Source: Rhodococcus sp. 06-462-5 (GTDB lineage Bacteria; Actinomycetota; Actinomycetes; Mycobacteriales; Mycobacteriaceae). From it: 64,000 nucleotides of DNA. This document shows, piece by piece, positions 43,705 through 52,148 of this stretch. The stretch covers positions 329,694-393,693 of the forward strand of contig NZ_NOYD01000005.1 in assembly GCF_002258315.1 (NCBI RefSeq). The letters run 5' to 3'. The position numbers and the translations under genes were made by a program. Positions within the stretch are counted from its first letter, which is position 1, and each line of letters opens with the position of its first letter. Under the pieces are notes generated by a model that was not told the origin of the DNA, did not search any database, and saw only the letters and a list, made by a program, of their open reading frames with translations.

Positions 43705-46022
43705 CCGGACCGGTACATCATCTGGTGATGGGGCCCAACGAGCACGGTGTCGTCCGCTGCGCCCGCGAATTGGCCTCCGCAACAGCGAGTCCGGTGATCT
43801 CCGATCTCGAGCATCTTCCCCCCGACACGGCAATCCACGTGCACTTCACCGACCGGTTGTTCGGCCGCACTGCACAGGACGCAGCGATTGCGTTCGTCGC
43901 CTTCGCACAACAGCACCGCGCACCGATCACCGTCACGGTCCACGATGTGCCGCAGGCATCCGACGGCCACGCATTCGAGGCGCGTAAGGACTGCTACCGA
44001 CGTGTGATCGGTTGCGCGGCAACGGCGGTGGTCTCCAGCATGCACGAGCGGCTACTGCTCGAGGACGTCCTGGATCGTCGGCATGACGTTCGGGTGATCC
44101 CGCTCCCGATCGGACGCGCGACGACGCGGACCGCAGACCGCGTCGCCCCGCGGCGAGTCGTCGGTGTACTCGGGTTCGTCTATCCGGGTAAGGGACACGA
44201 AGAGGTACTCGGTGCCATGACGTCGCTGGACGCCGACGTCGACGTTCTCTCCATCGGTTCCGCGTCACCGGGCCACGAATCCATGATCGGCGAACTCGGT
44301 TCTGCTGCAGAGAAACTCGGCCGATCGTTCACCTCGACCGGTTTCGTTCCCGACGCCGAGCTGGACGGTATCCTGCGGTCGGTCGCCATTCCCGTCGCGT
44401 TCCACCGACATGTGTCGGCATCGGGTTCGATCAATTCCTGGATCGCGGCAGGCCGTCGACCACTCGTCCCGCGCGGTCGGTACGTGGAGGAGATGGAGAC
44501 CAACTCCCCCGGGGCCCTCTGGATTCACGAGAATTCGATCGAGGGCCTCGCCGCTGCGATGGCAGAGGCTCTCCGCCATCCCGACATGACATGGCAGCAG
44601 CACGACGTGGTCACCTACCCCACGCTCGAGCAGGCGGCCGCGCTGTACCGCGCATTGTTCGACGAACAGCGCGCCACAGCGGCGCGCGAGCTACCCGACG
44701 GCCGGTGGGTGGTACCGGGCAATCGGTGGGATCTCGCCCCGCCTGTCGATCGCAACCCGCGAGTGTCCGTGGTGATTCCGTACTTTCGTCAGCAACGTCA
44801 GCTGGAGTTCGTACTTACTGCGCTGACATTGCAGAGGTACCCGGCCACCCTGCTCCAGGTGATCGTCGCCGACGACGGGTCGCCCGACGCGCCGGACGTC
44901 GATGCCTTCCGGCCCGCTCTCGACATCACCGTCGTTCGACAGGAGGATTGCGGCTTCCGTGCAGCGGCGGCACGCAATCTCGGTGCATCGGTCGGCGACG
45001 GGGAGATTCTGTGTTTTCTGGACGCGGACACCGTCCCCGAACCCGGGTACATCGCGGAATCGGTACGGCTGACCGGAGCAGTTCCCGATGCCCTCACCGT
45101 GGGTCGGCGACGCCACGCCGATCTGACGGGCTGGTCCGGCGAGGACGTTGCCGGGTGGTTCGGCGGCGAATCGTCAGGACCGCCGGAATTGTCCGAACCG
45201 AGGTGGCTTCGGGACGCGTACTCCTGCTCGCGCGACCTGCTCGATGCCGATCGACGTTCGTACCGATTCATCATCAGCGCCGTGATGTCGTGCAGCCGTG
45301 AATTGTTTTCCGACATCGGTGGATTCGACGAGACCTTCGTCGGATACGGCGGAGAGGACTGGGACTTCGCGCACCGCGCGTACGACGCCGGTGCCGTGCT
45401 TGCGCACCTGCCGCGGGCGGTCGCCTGGCACGACGGACCCGAATGGGCCGAGCGTACGGGCGGGGATCGCGAACGCAAGAATCTCGAAGCCCTGGTGCTG
45501 TCCTCGCGTATCACCGACCCTGCGGCTCGCACGCACGGCCTGGTCTACGCGATACCCGAGATCGTCGTGGTCGTCGACTCCGCAGGACACAGCTCTGCCT
45601 CACTGCTCGCCACGGTCGGATCCGTTCTGCGCGAGCGAGATTGCGCGGTGTGGATCGACGGTCCCGACGCGGCGTCGTTGCGAGAGCAGTGGGGCGACGT
45701 CGACCCGCGCATTCATCCGGGTCGGCCCGGCGACACCGGCCGCAGCCACATCGTCGTGCGCGTGCGCGGACTCGTACTGTTCGGTGAGCACTCTTTGCGC
45801 CGCATGCTGGCAACCGGTGCCGATCGTATGACCGTGGACGTCGGCGGCAGCGGCGTCGTCGAGTGCCGCAGTTCGCGTTCGAGGGCGCGCGCGGCGCGGT
45901 GGGCCGATGCACTCGGTCGTGATCCGCTCGACGTGGCCGAGGATCTCTTCGGGCACGTGCACCGCACGGCCGTCGAGTTCGGGATCTCGACCGGTGAACA
46001 TCAACCGGATCTGTCCTGGTGA
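43701..46022 (+). CDS. Bifunctional glycosyltransferase (GT-B plus GT-A)
   Basis: The 773-aa protein fuses an N-terminal GT-B-like half (about 1-340: HHLVMGPNEHGVVRCAREL, VVGVLGFVYPGKGHEEVLGA, SGSINSWIAAGRRPLV) to a C-terminal GT2 half (about 350-640: VVIPYFRQQRQLEFVLTALT, the FLDADTVPEPGY metal site, and GGFDETFVGYGGEDWDFA). A tail of about 130 residues follows. The start is the GTG overlapping the WcbI stop. It would catalyse two transfers in one polysaccharide or glycolipid path. No signal peptide or membrane segment is seen. A non-catalytic N-terminal half cannot be excluded. Confidence 0.82.
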   Translation: MTGPVHHLVMGPNEHGVVRCARELASATASPVISDLEHLPPDTAIHVHFTDRLFGRTAQDAAIAFVAFAQQHRAPITVTVHDVPQASDGHAFEARKDCYRRVIGCAATAVVSSMHERLLLEDVLDRRHDVRVIPLPIGRATTRTADRVAPRRVVGVLGFVYPGKGHEEVLGAMTSLDADVDVLSIGSASPGHESMIGELGSAAEKLGRSFTSTGFVPDAELDGILRSVAIPVAFHRHVSASGSINSWIAAGRRPLVPRGRYVEEMETNSPGALWIHENSIEGLAAAMAEALRHPDMTWQQHDVVTYPTLEQAAALYRALFDEQRATAARELPDGRWVVPGNRWDLAPPVDRNPRVSVVIPYFRQQRQLEFVLTALTLQRYPATLLQVIVADDGSPDAPDVDAFRPALDITVVRQEDCGFRAAAARNLGASVGDGEILCFLDADTVPEPGYIAESVRLTGAVPDALTVGRRRHADLTGWSGEDVAGWFGGESSGPPELSEPRWLRDAYSCSRDLLDADRRSYRFIISAVMSCSRELFSDIGGFDETFVGYGGEDWDFAHRAYDAGAVLAHLPRAVAWHDGPEWAERTGGDRERKNLEALVLSSRITDPAARTHGLVYAIPEIVVVVDSAGHSSASLLATVGSVLRERDCAVWIDGPDAASLREQWGDVDPRIHPGRPGDTGRSHIVVRVRGLVLFGEHSLRRMLATGADRMTVDVGGSGVVECRSSRSRARAARWADALGRDPLDVAEDLFGHVHRTAVEFGISTGEHQPDLSW

Positions 46023-46107
46023 CGGCGAATACGGTGCGGCGGCGATTGGTGGAAGAATATGTATCGGCGGTCGTCGGGGACGACGGAACAGCAAGGTCGG
46101 GTGGACG

Positions 46108-46338
46108 ATGAACAGAACGCTGTATTCGATGCTCTGGATGATGGCGATCATCGCTCTCATCGCATTGATCTGGGGCACAGTCGGTTACGTGTACGCCGAC
46201 GAACACCCGCTGCGCCGTGCGGCGTTCGTCGGTGGCGGAGTACTGATCTCGGGATGGCTCATCGTGCTCGCAGCCGTGGGCATCAAGATCTCGCGCCTGA
46301 AAGCGCGCCGCAGAGCGAGCAATTCCGAGAACGACTGA
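46108..46338 (+). CDS. 76-aa two-helix membrane protein
   Basis: The protein has two hydrophobic segments (MAIIALIALIWGTVGYVY and GGGVLISGWLIVLAAVG) separated by a short charged loop (ADEHPLRRAAF), with a basic C-terminus KISRLKARRRASNS. This suggests a small helical-hairpin membrane protein. It follows the fused glycosyltransferase by 85 nt on the same strand. I recognise no family. The ATG has a GGTCGGGTGG stretch upstream. Confidence 0.6.
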   Translation: MNRTLYSMLWMMAIIALIALIWGTVGYVYADEHPLRRAAFVGGGVLISGWLIVLAAVGIKISRLKARRRASNSEND

Positions 46339-46461
46339 CGACTCCGCGAGGTGCGGATTGAGAACGCCGTGGGCGGGTACTCCGCTTCGAAGTCTCGACG
46401 CGCAACAGCCGGTCACCTGCTCGTCGAGTTCCTCTCAGTCAGTGCCGAGCAAGGGTTCTCG

Positions 46462-47175
46462 ATGGTCAATCAGCGCAGTACGTCGCAGCAACACGGAACG
46501 TCGGCACGGCCGGCGACTCGCGACGAGTATCTGTCGACGTGGTCGACGCTGCACAACGGCATCGATCCTTCCTCGTCCGCGTTGGTCTCGGGTTGGCTTC
46601 GCGTGGTGTATTCGCTGAGCGCGCCGCTGGTTCGCGCGTCCGTCTCCGCTCACGCCGTCACCCTCACCGCCGTGGTCGTGGCAGGGGCCGCAGTGGCGCT
46701 GTCGCGACCCGGTACCTCGGCACCGTTGATCGCCGCTGTACTGATCGTGATCTCCGGCCTGCTGGACGGTATCGACGGCGGGGTCGCGATGATCGGCCGT
46801 TCCCAATCTCAGTGGGGGTACCTGCTCGACACCGTCGCCGATCGCTGCAGCGACCTGCTGCTGTTGGCGAGCGGTCTCGCTCTGGGTGCCCCGATGCCGC
46901 TCGTCGTCGCGGTCGGCGTGGTGACGTTGCTGCACGAGATGGCCCGTGCCCGCGCGGTGGGTTCCGGCATCGAGGACGTCGGCTTCCTGACGATATGGGA
47001 GCGTCCCTCGCGGGTGATCGCGGCTGCGGTCACGGCGACGGTCGCCGGGGCAGCTCCGGCTGCTGCGGGCACGTCGGCGACCATCGGGATGTCGGTGACG
47101 TGCGCGCTCGCGGTCGTCGGGTTCACCCAGTTGATGTTCGGGTTGCATCGTCGAGCCGATCGAATTCGGCGGTGA
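46462..47175 (+). CDS. CDP-alcohol phosphatidyltransferase family protein (altered motif)
   Basis: The 237-aa protein has about six hydrophobic segments and the CDP-alcohol motif D-x2-DG-x2-AR-x8-G-x3-D-x3-D in the form LDGIDGGVAMIGRSQSQWGYLLDTVADRC. All aspartates and glycines match, but the Arg after the Ala is Met. The family joins CDP-diacylglycerol to inositol, glycerol or related alcohols. AAGGG precedes the ATG at 46462. A GTG at 46351 would add 37 residues. The 3' end overlaps the convergent YihY gene by 53 nt. Catalysis may be altered. Confidence 0.8.
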   Translation: MVNQRSTSQQHGTSARPATRDEYLSTWSTLHNGIDPSSSALVSGWLRVVYSLSAPLVRASVSAHAVTLTAVVVAGAAVALSRPGTSAPLIAAVLIVISGLLDGIDGGVAMIGRSQSQWGYLLDTVADRCSDLLLLASGLALGAPMPLVVAVGVVTLLHEMARARAVGSGIEDVGFLTIWERPSRVIAAAVTATVAGAAPAAAGTSATIGMSVTCALAVVGFTQLMFGLHRRADRIRR

Positions 47176-47959
47176 CCAGCCAGCCGGCGAGAGCCAGTAC
47201 ATGGAACACGAACATCCACAACATGATTGCGACCCCGCCGCCGATCGCGGTGAGGCCTCCGAACGGCGCACCCAGGTCCACCGGTATCGCCAGGAACAAG
47301 ATGAATCCGTGTACGAATCCGGTGACGATGGACGAGGTGACGAGTGATCCGACGATCAGCGCCCGCCAGTTCACCGCGCGTGGCGCGATCACGCGATAGG
47401 TCCACGCCAAAGGGACAGACAGGATCACCCACAGGCAGTTGAAGCCGAGGAACACGCGCAGCGTCATGGCACCGATTCCGCCGCCCCCGGTCGACGCGTC
47501 GAGCAGCCGCGCGACGCAGAGGACCCCGGCCAGCAAGACCGGTGCGGCGGCGAAGAACGGCACCATCGCCAGCCGACCCCGCCAACCGGTGAACGACTCT
47601 CGCGTCGGAGCGAACCGCACGATGGCCCGGCGCAGGCCCTCCCCGTAGAACGTTGCGGGGAAGATCGCGATCAGGACACCGATCGGGCCGAGCTCGACTC
47701 CGGCCGTGGCCAATCCATTCACTGCCGCACGCGCGCCGAGGGCGTCGGGCAACAAGGCCGACATGGCGTCGAAACCGCCGCGTACCCAGTCCGCCGACAC
47801 CAACAGGGTGCAGGCGCGAATCGTCAGCAGCAGCAGCGGTACCACCGCGATGACGGCGTAGAAGGTCAGGCCGCCCGCGATCAAGGTGGTGTCCTCGCGG
47901 GCGAACCCGGCTTTGATCGCGCCGACTCCCCGCGTTGCCCTGGTACGTATGGAGGTCAT
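47123..47959 (-). CDS. YihY/UPF0761 family membrane protein
   Basis: The 278-aa protein has about six hydrophobic segments, beginning TFYAVIAVVPLLLLTI and containing the FYGEGLRRAIVRF and PLAWTYRVIAPR blocks of the YihY/BrkB family. The function is unknown, and a transporter-like role has been suggested. Its last 53 nt overlap the convergent CDP-alcohol phosphatidyltransferase gene. It follows the OsmC/Ohr gene by 39 nt on the same strand. Confidence 0.88.
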   Translation of the reverse strand: MTSIRTRATRGVGAIKAGFAREDTTLIAGGLTFYAVIAVVPLLLLTIRACTLLVSADWVRGGFDAMSALLPDALGARAAVNGLATAGVELGPIGVLIAIFPATFYGEGLRRAIVRFAPTRESFTGWRGRLAMVPFFAAAPVLLAGVLCVARLLDASTGGGGIGAMTLRVFLGFNCLWVILSVPLAWTYRVIAPRAVNWRALIVGSLVTSSIVTGFVHGFILFLAIPVDLGAPFGGLTAIGGGVAIMLWMFVFHVLALAGWLVTAEFDRLDDATRTSTG

Positions 47960-47998
47960 CTCGCGCGGGCACCGAGGAACACGCCGACCGTCACGGCA

Positions 47999-48391
47999 TC
48001 ATTCAAGGGTGATGTCCACTCCGTCGATGACCTTGAGAAACGGGCAGATCGAGGTTGCCTGCGCCAGTACTGCTTCGGCGTCGTCGGTGCCCGGCAGAGA
48101 GACCGCGAGAGCGAACGTCGCGTCGTAACCGGATGCGTCCGAGTCGGTGAGTACGACGGTGCCCTTCACGGCGAGGTCGTCGACGCTACCGCCGACGGTT
48201 CCGAGCGCGATACGCAGAGATTCGACCAGGCAGCTCGACAGTGCGGCGGCCATCAGTTGCTCGGGGTTGGTGTGCTCCCCCGGCCCTCCGAGTTGCTTCG
48301 GTTCTCGCACACCGAGGGACAGAACCCCGTCGTCGGAGGTGACTCCCGTGGCGGTGGCAGAGACAGTTGCTGTGTACAGCTCGGTGTTCAT
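47999..48391 (-). CDS. OsmC/Ohr family peroxide-resistance protein
   Basis: The 130-aa protein has the two cysteines of Ohr-type thiol peroxidases: one in AALSSCLVESL (about residue 54) and one in TSICPFLKVID (about 117). The N-terminal TNPEQLMAAALSSCL run is typical of the family. It reduces organic hydroperoxides, probably with a lipoyl reductant. The 130 aa are slightly short. It is divergent from a ferritin-like gene, and is transcribed with the YihY gene. Confidence 0.9.
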   Translation of the reverse strand: MNTELYTATVSATATGVTSDDGVLSLGVREPKQLGGPGEHTNPEQLMAAALSSCLVESLRIALGTVGGSVDDLAVKGTVVLTDSDASGYDATFALAVSLPGTDDAEAVLAQATSICPFLKVIDGVDITLE

Positions 48392-48494
48392 CGATGTCGG
48401 ATGTCCACTCGGAACCCGATCGAAACCGGCGGAGTCCGCGCGCCCGGGTCGAGACCGATGGGTACGTGTCGATGTTCACACATCGGATACATCA

Positions 48495-48520
48495 GTTTGA
48501 CCGAACCTACCGACGGGTAA
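48495..48520 (+). promoter_or_regulatory. SigF/SigB-type promoter of the ferritin-like gene
   Basis: GTTT (48495-48498), a 16-nt spacer and GGGTAA (48515-48520) match the stress-sigma pattern well. The gene starts 84 nt downstream. Confidence 0.6.
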
Positions 48521-48604
48521 CGCTGCTGTCAGGGCCGAGCATCACGCTGTGACCCACAGGCATCGGCCAGAGAAAATCGACCACCCGACCGAAAGGGGAG
48601 CACC

Positions 48605-49558
48605 ATGAGCACATCCACGTTGATCGCACAGTTGCGCATCGCACTGCAGCTGACGAACACGGAAATCCAGATCGCGGAAACTCGCGTCGTTCAGGCGCGC
48701 ACCGAGGCGGTACGCAGGGAGTTGACCCAGAACGCCGCCAACGGCCGCGAGCGCGCGGCAGCCATCGAAGAAGCCCTTCGCGGACTCGGCGGACTGCCCG
48801 AACTCGTCGCACCGTTCCTGGGGCGCACACTCGCCGCAGTCAAGACGGTCGCGGAACAGGCACAGCCGTTCGACGAGGCTCTGCTGGGCGATCTCGCACT
48901 CGAGCAGCAGCTGCTGGGCCGCGCCAAGTACATCAAGGCACTGGCCACGGCAGCCGACGAGCCCACCGTCGTCGCACTGGCGACCCGGCTGGCCACAGCA
49001 CACAGCGCAACGGTGGAATGGCTGGAGACGGTGCTCGCCGAAGACGCCCTCGGCGGACCCGCAGCGCTGCGTCGTACTCCGTTCCAGGCCGCCGCAGGCA
49101 CCGCGGTCAAGATCGTCAACGCACCGGCAACGTGGTCGGCTCGCGGTCTCGACCGCGCACTGGACGCAGCTCGCGCCACCCCGGACCGCCTTGCCGCACT
49201 GCTGGGCCGCGGCGCACACGCAGGCGACGTGGCAGTCAAGACGCTGACGGCAAGTCGCGACGCAGCACTGGAGGCAGCCGAGGACGTCACTCGTAGCGAG
49301 GGAGTCGACACCGTCGCCGACGCGATCCACACCGCACGGTCGGCCAGCGGAACCCTGGACGCCGACGAGCTGCCGATCGCAGACTACGACGACCTGAACG
49401 TCTCGGACGCCGTCGCCGCCATCAAGGACCTCACGAACCCGACCGACGTTCGCACCGTCGTGACGTACGAAGAGGCACACAAGAACCGCCACGGAGTCGT
49501 GTCCGCAGGACAGACGCGCGTGGCAGCAATCGCCAAGGATGTCATCTCGATCGACTGA
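48605..49558 (+). CDS. Ferritin-like helical protein
   Basis: The 317-aa protein is almost entirely helical. Residues ~1-150 resemble a ferritin-like four-helix bundle (LIAQLRIALQLTNTEIQIAE and TVEWLETVLAEDALGG), followed by Ala-rich helices and a conserved tail (LPIADYDDLNVSDAVAAIKDL, then EEAHKNRHGV). I see no clear di-iron motif set. Rhodococcus-type genomes encode such proteins of unknown function. GAAAGGGGAG precedes the ATG. The upstream stress-sigma-like promoter suggests general stress expression. Confidence 0.7.
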   Translation: MSTSTLIAQLRIALQLTNTEIQIAETRVVQARTEAVRRELTQNAANGRERAAAIEEALRGLGGLPELVAPFLGRTLAAVKTVAEQAQPFDEALLGDLALEQQLLGRAKYIKALATAADEPTVVALATRLATAHSATVEWLETVLAEDALGGPAALRRTPFQAAAGTAVKIVNAPATWSARGLDRALDAARATPDRLAALLGRGAHAGDVAVKTLTASRDAALEAAEDVTRSEGVDTVADAIHTARSASGTLDADELPIADYDDLNVSDAVAAIKDLTNPTDVRTVVTYEEAHKNRHGVVSAGQTRVAAIAKDVISID

Positions 49559-49565
49559 CCTTTTG

Positions 49566-49612
49566 CGAATACCGATGCGGCCCGTGAACTTCCGGGCCGC
49601 ATCGCTGTATTC
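49566..49612. terminator. Bidirectional hairpin terminator
   Basis: An inner stem GATGCGGCCCG/CGGGCCGCATC (49574-49584 and 49593-49603) is extended by CGAATAC with GTATTCG at the outside, around an 8-nt loop. It lies 8 nt after the ferritin-like gene and before the convergent alcohol dehydrogenase gene. Confidence 0.8.
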
Positions 49613-49623
49613 GAAGCAGTTCG

Positions 49624-50805
49624 CTACGGCTTCAGCAACACCTTGATGGCACCATCCTGCTTCTTCTGGAAGATCTCGTATGCATGCGGAGCCTCCTCGA
49701 GCGACAGTTCGTGCGTGGCGAACGAGTCGACGCCGAGAGGATCGTCGTCTCCGAGCAACGGCATGATGTCGTCGACCCACTTCTTGATGTTCGCCTGCCC
49801 CATGCGGAGCTGAATCTGCTTGTCGAACATCGTCATCAGCGGCAGCGGATCGGCCATGCCGCCGTACACCCCGATGATCGAGATGGTGCCACCGCGGCGG
49901 ACGATGTCGATTGCCGAGTACAGCGCGCCGAGTCGATCGACACCGGCCTTCTGCATCATCGGAGCGGCGACGGCGTCCGGGAGCATTCCAACGATCTGCT
50001 GGGCGAGTTTGCCGACCGGGGATCCGTGCGCCTCCATGCCCACCGCATCGATGACCGAGTCCGTGCCCCGGCCATCGGTCATCTCGCGGATGACGTCGCC
50101 GACGCCACCGCTGTGCTCGGCCAGGTTCACCGTCTCGATTCCCCGTGCCGCGGCGCGGGCGAGTCGCTCGGGAACGAGGTCGACGGCGATCACTCGCGCG
50201 CCCTTGTGCTGTGCGATGCGCGCTGCCATGTCTCCGATGGGCCCGAGGCCGAGAACGGTCACCGATCCCCCGTCGGGAATGGCCGCGTACTCGACCGACT
50301 GCCAGGCGGTGGGCAGTACGTCGGAGAGGTAGACGAATCGCGAATCCGGCGGTCCCTCCGGCACTTTGATGTGTGTGAACTGTGCCTGCGGGACGCGCAG
50401 GTACTCGGCCTGACCACCGGGAACCTGACCGTAGAGCTTGGAGAAGCCGAACAGTGCTGCGCCCATTCCCTGTTCGCGAACCTGTGTCGTCTCGCACTGG
50501 GTGTACAGGCTCGAATTGCACATGTAGCAGTGTCCGCAGGAGATCTGGAACGGAATGACCACTCGGTCTCCGACTGCCAGATCGCCTGTCTGCGAGCCGA
50601 CTTCCTCGACGATGCCCATCGGCTCGTGGCCGAGGATGTCACCTTCGTCCATGAAGGCACCGAGTGTTTCGTACAGATGCAGGTCCGAACCGCAAATGTT
50701 GGTGGTCGTGATCTTCACGATCGCGTCCGTGGGCAGTTCTATCCGCGGATCGGGAACGGTGTCCACGCTGACTTTCCTCTTGCCTTGCCAGGTCACTGCG
50801 CGCAT
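49624..50805 (-). CDS. Zinc-dependent alcohol/formaldehyde dehydrogenase
   Basis: The 393-aa MDR protein has the catalytic-zinc motif NICGSDLHLYETLG, GHEPMGIVEEVG, the structural-zinc cluster CGHCYMCNSSLYTQC and a Rossmann site (VTVLGLGPIGDMAARIAQ). The length and insert around residues 245-300 (GSPVGKLAQQIVGMLPDAV) resemble glutathione-independent formaldehyde dehydrogenase-like enzymes. GGAAGGA precedes the ATG. A perfect palindrome lies 60-75 nt upstream of the start. Confidence 0.88.
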   Translation of the reverse strand: MRAVTWQGKRKVSVDTVPDPRIELPTDAIVKITTTNICGSDLHLYETLGAFMDEGDILGHEPMGIVEEVGSQTGDLAVGDRVVIPFQISCGHCYMCNSSLYTQCETTQVREQGMGAALFGFSKLYGQVPGGQAEYLRVPQAQFTHIKVPEGPPDSRFVYLSDVLPTAWQSVEYAAIPDGGSVTVLGLGPIGDMAARIAQHKGARVIAVDLVPERLARAAARGIETVNLAEHSGGVGDVIREMTDGRGTDSVIDAVGMEAHGSPVGKLAQQIVGMLPDAVAAPMMQKAGVDRLGALYSAIDIVRRGGTISIIGVYGGMADPLPLMTMFDKQIQLRMGQANIKKWVDDIMPLLGDDDPLGVDSFATHELSLEEAPHAYEIFQKKQDGAIKVLLKP

Positions 50806-50864
50806 GTGGGGTCCTTCCGATGGAACGACTCCGAGGTTCGACGTCGTGCACTGCGCATTGCCTG

Positions 50865-50880
50865 TTGTGACAGGTCACAA
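50865..50880. promoter_or_regulatory. Perfect palindrome TTGTGAC-AG-GTCACAA
   Basis: TTGTGAC and GTCACAA flank AG in the divergent region between the alcohol dehydrogenase gene and the iron-redox gene. A dimeric regulator (TetR- or GntR-type) would fit, but none is encoded next to it. Confidence 0.5.
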
Positions 50881-50898
50881 ACACACAGGCCGTCAGTG

Positions 50899-50923
50899 GT
50901 TGGTACCGGCCGGCAACGGGTAG
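50899..50923 (+). promoter_or_regulatory. SigF/SigB-type promoter, leaderless iron-redox gene
   Basis: GTTG (50899-50902), a 15-nt spacer and GGGTAG (50918-50923) lie just 8 nt before the ATG at 50932, so the transcript would start at or near the start codon. No ribosome site is present. Confidence 0.45.
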
Positions 50924-50931
50924 CCACCACT

Positions 50932-51939
50932 ATGACCGCGTTGTACTCAGTCGACCCGTCCACCGCTCGCTCTCCCGCACTGCCCACACCCTGTGGGCCG
51001 ATTTCCGAGGCCGTCACTCGGTGCCTGGCCGCAGGTGAGCCCGACGGGACCACGATCGTGCCGACGCCGACCGATGTCGATCCCACGTCAAGAGACGTGC
51101 AACTGTCGCTTCTGATCTGTTACGAACTGCACTACCGCGGGTTCGAGGGTGTCTCCGACGCCTGGGAGTGGGACCCCGAACTCCTCCGACTACGAGCAGC
51201 GCTCGAGTCCGCGTTTCTGGCGTACATTCGCGAGAACGTGGAACCCGGCACCGACGCGGTTGCCGAGATGGACGCGCTGTCCGTCGAGGCGACCTCGGGA
51301 TCCGGACCGTCGTGGTTCCTGCGCGACGAGGGGACATGGGAGCAGATGTGCGAGTACTTCGTGCACCGATCCGTTTATCACCTCAAGGAAGCCGATCCGC
51401 ATGCCTGGGCCATTCCCCGATTGACGGGTCAGACCAAAGCGTCGTACGTGGCAGTCGAATTCGACGAGTACGGCGGCGGCAAGGGCGATCGCCTGCACCA
51501 GCATCTGTGGGCAAAATCGATGGTGGCCGCGAACCTCGATGCGTCGTACCTCGGCTACGTCGATCGCGTCCCGGCGCAGACACTGGCCTGGGTGAATCTC
51601 ATGTCGCTGTTCGGATTGCACCGAGGGCTGCGCGGTGCAACCGTAGGCCACCTCGCGGCAACCGAGATCACCTCGTCGCCCGGCTCTCAGCGCTACGTTC
51701 AGGGACTGCGGCGGCTCGACGCCCCCGCGGCATGCATCGCGTTCTACGCCGAGCACGTCGAGGCCGACGCCGTACACGAGCAGGTGCTACGTCACGACGT
51801 GGTCGGAAGTCTTCTGCGCCACGAGCCCGAACTGGAGGCAGATGTGGTGTTCGGAATGCGTGCGCTGGATTTCGTCGAGAACGAACTCGCCGACCACGTG
51901 ATGGGGCGATGGTCGGCCGGTCAGTCCTCGCTGGACTGA
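50932..51939 (+). CDS. Iron-containing redox enzyme family (haem-oxygenase-like fold)
   Basis: The 335-aa protein contains the haem-oxygenase-like di-iron pattern: FVHRSVYHLKEADPHAWAIP, then EFDEYGGGKGDRLHQHLWAKSM, with His and Glu ligands spaced across the chain, and EHVEADAVHEQVL near the C-terminus. Members of this family use iron and oxygen for N-oxygenation or desaturation. The ATG has no ribosome site. It is convergent with a CDGSH gene, 19 nt overlap at the 3' ends. Confidence 0.82.
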   Translation: MTALYSVDPSTARSPALPTPCGPISEAVTRCLAAGEPDGTTIVPTPTDVDPTSRDVQLSLLICYELHYRGFEGVSDAWEWDPELLRLRAALESAFLAYIRENVEPGTDAVAEMDALSVEATSGSGPSWFLRDEGTWEQMCEYFVHRSVYHLKEADPHAWAIPRLTGQTKASYVAVEFDEYGGGKGDRLHQHLWAKSMVAANLDASYLGYVDRVPAQTLAWVNLMSLFGLHRGLRGATVGHLAATEITSSPGSQRYVQGLRRLDAPAACIAFYAEHVEADAVHEQVLRHDVVGSLLRHEPELEADVVFGMRALDFVENELADHVMGRWSAGQSSLD

Positions 51940-52148
51940 GGGGCTCGCATCTTCGCCCGATGGCTCGTGTCGCACAGTGGATAGTTCTTGCTACGCCGAC
52001 ACGTGCACACCGCGACGACGAAGCGATCCGATTCCACGCGCGTGCCGTCGTCGAGTTCGATGTTCACCGGTCCATCGATCAGCATCGGTCCACCGCGGAC
52101 GATCCTCACCGTGGTGCGCACAGCTGCCGAGTCATCGCTTGTCGCCAC
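51921..52148 (-). CDS. CDGSH-type iron-sulfur protein
   Basis: The 75-aa protein has the 3Cys-1His cluster motif C-x-C-x2-S-x3-P-x-C-D-x-S-H as CTCRRSKNYPLCDTSH (Cys48, Cys50, Cys59, His63). The usual Gly of CDGSH is Thr here. It would bind a 2Fe-2S cluster. The GTG at 52148 is preferred (17-nt overlap with the methyltransferase gene). An earlier start would overlap more. It is convergent with the iron-redox gene and coupled to the methyltransferase gene. Confidence 0.83.
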   Translation of the reverse strand: MATSDDSAAVRTTVRIVRGGPMLIDGPVNIELDDGTRVESDRFVVAVCTCRRSKNYPLCDTSHRAKMRAPQSSED

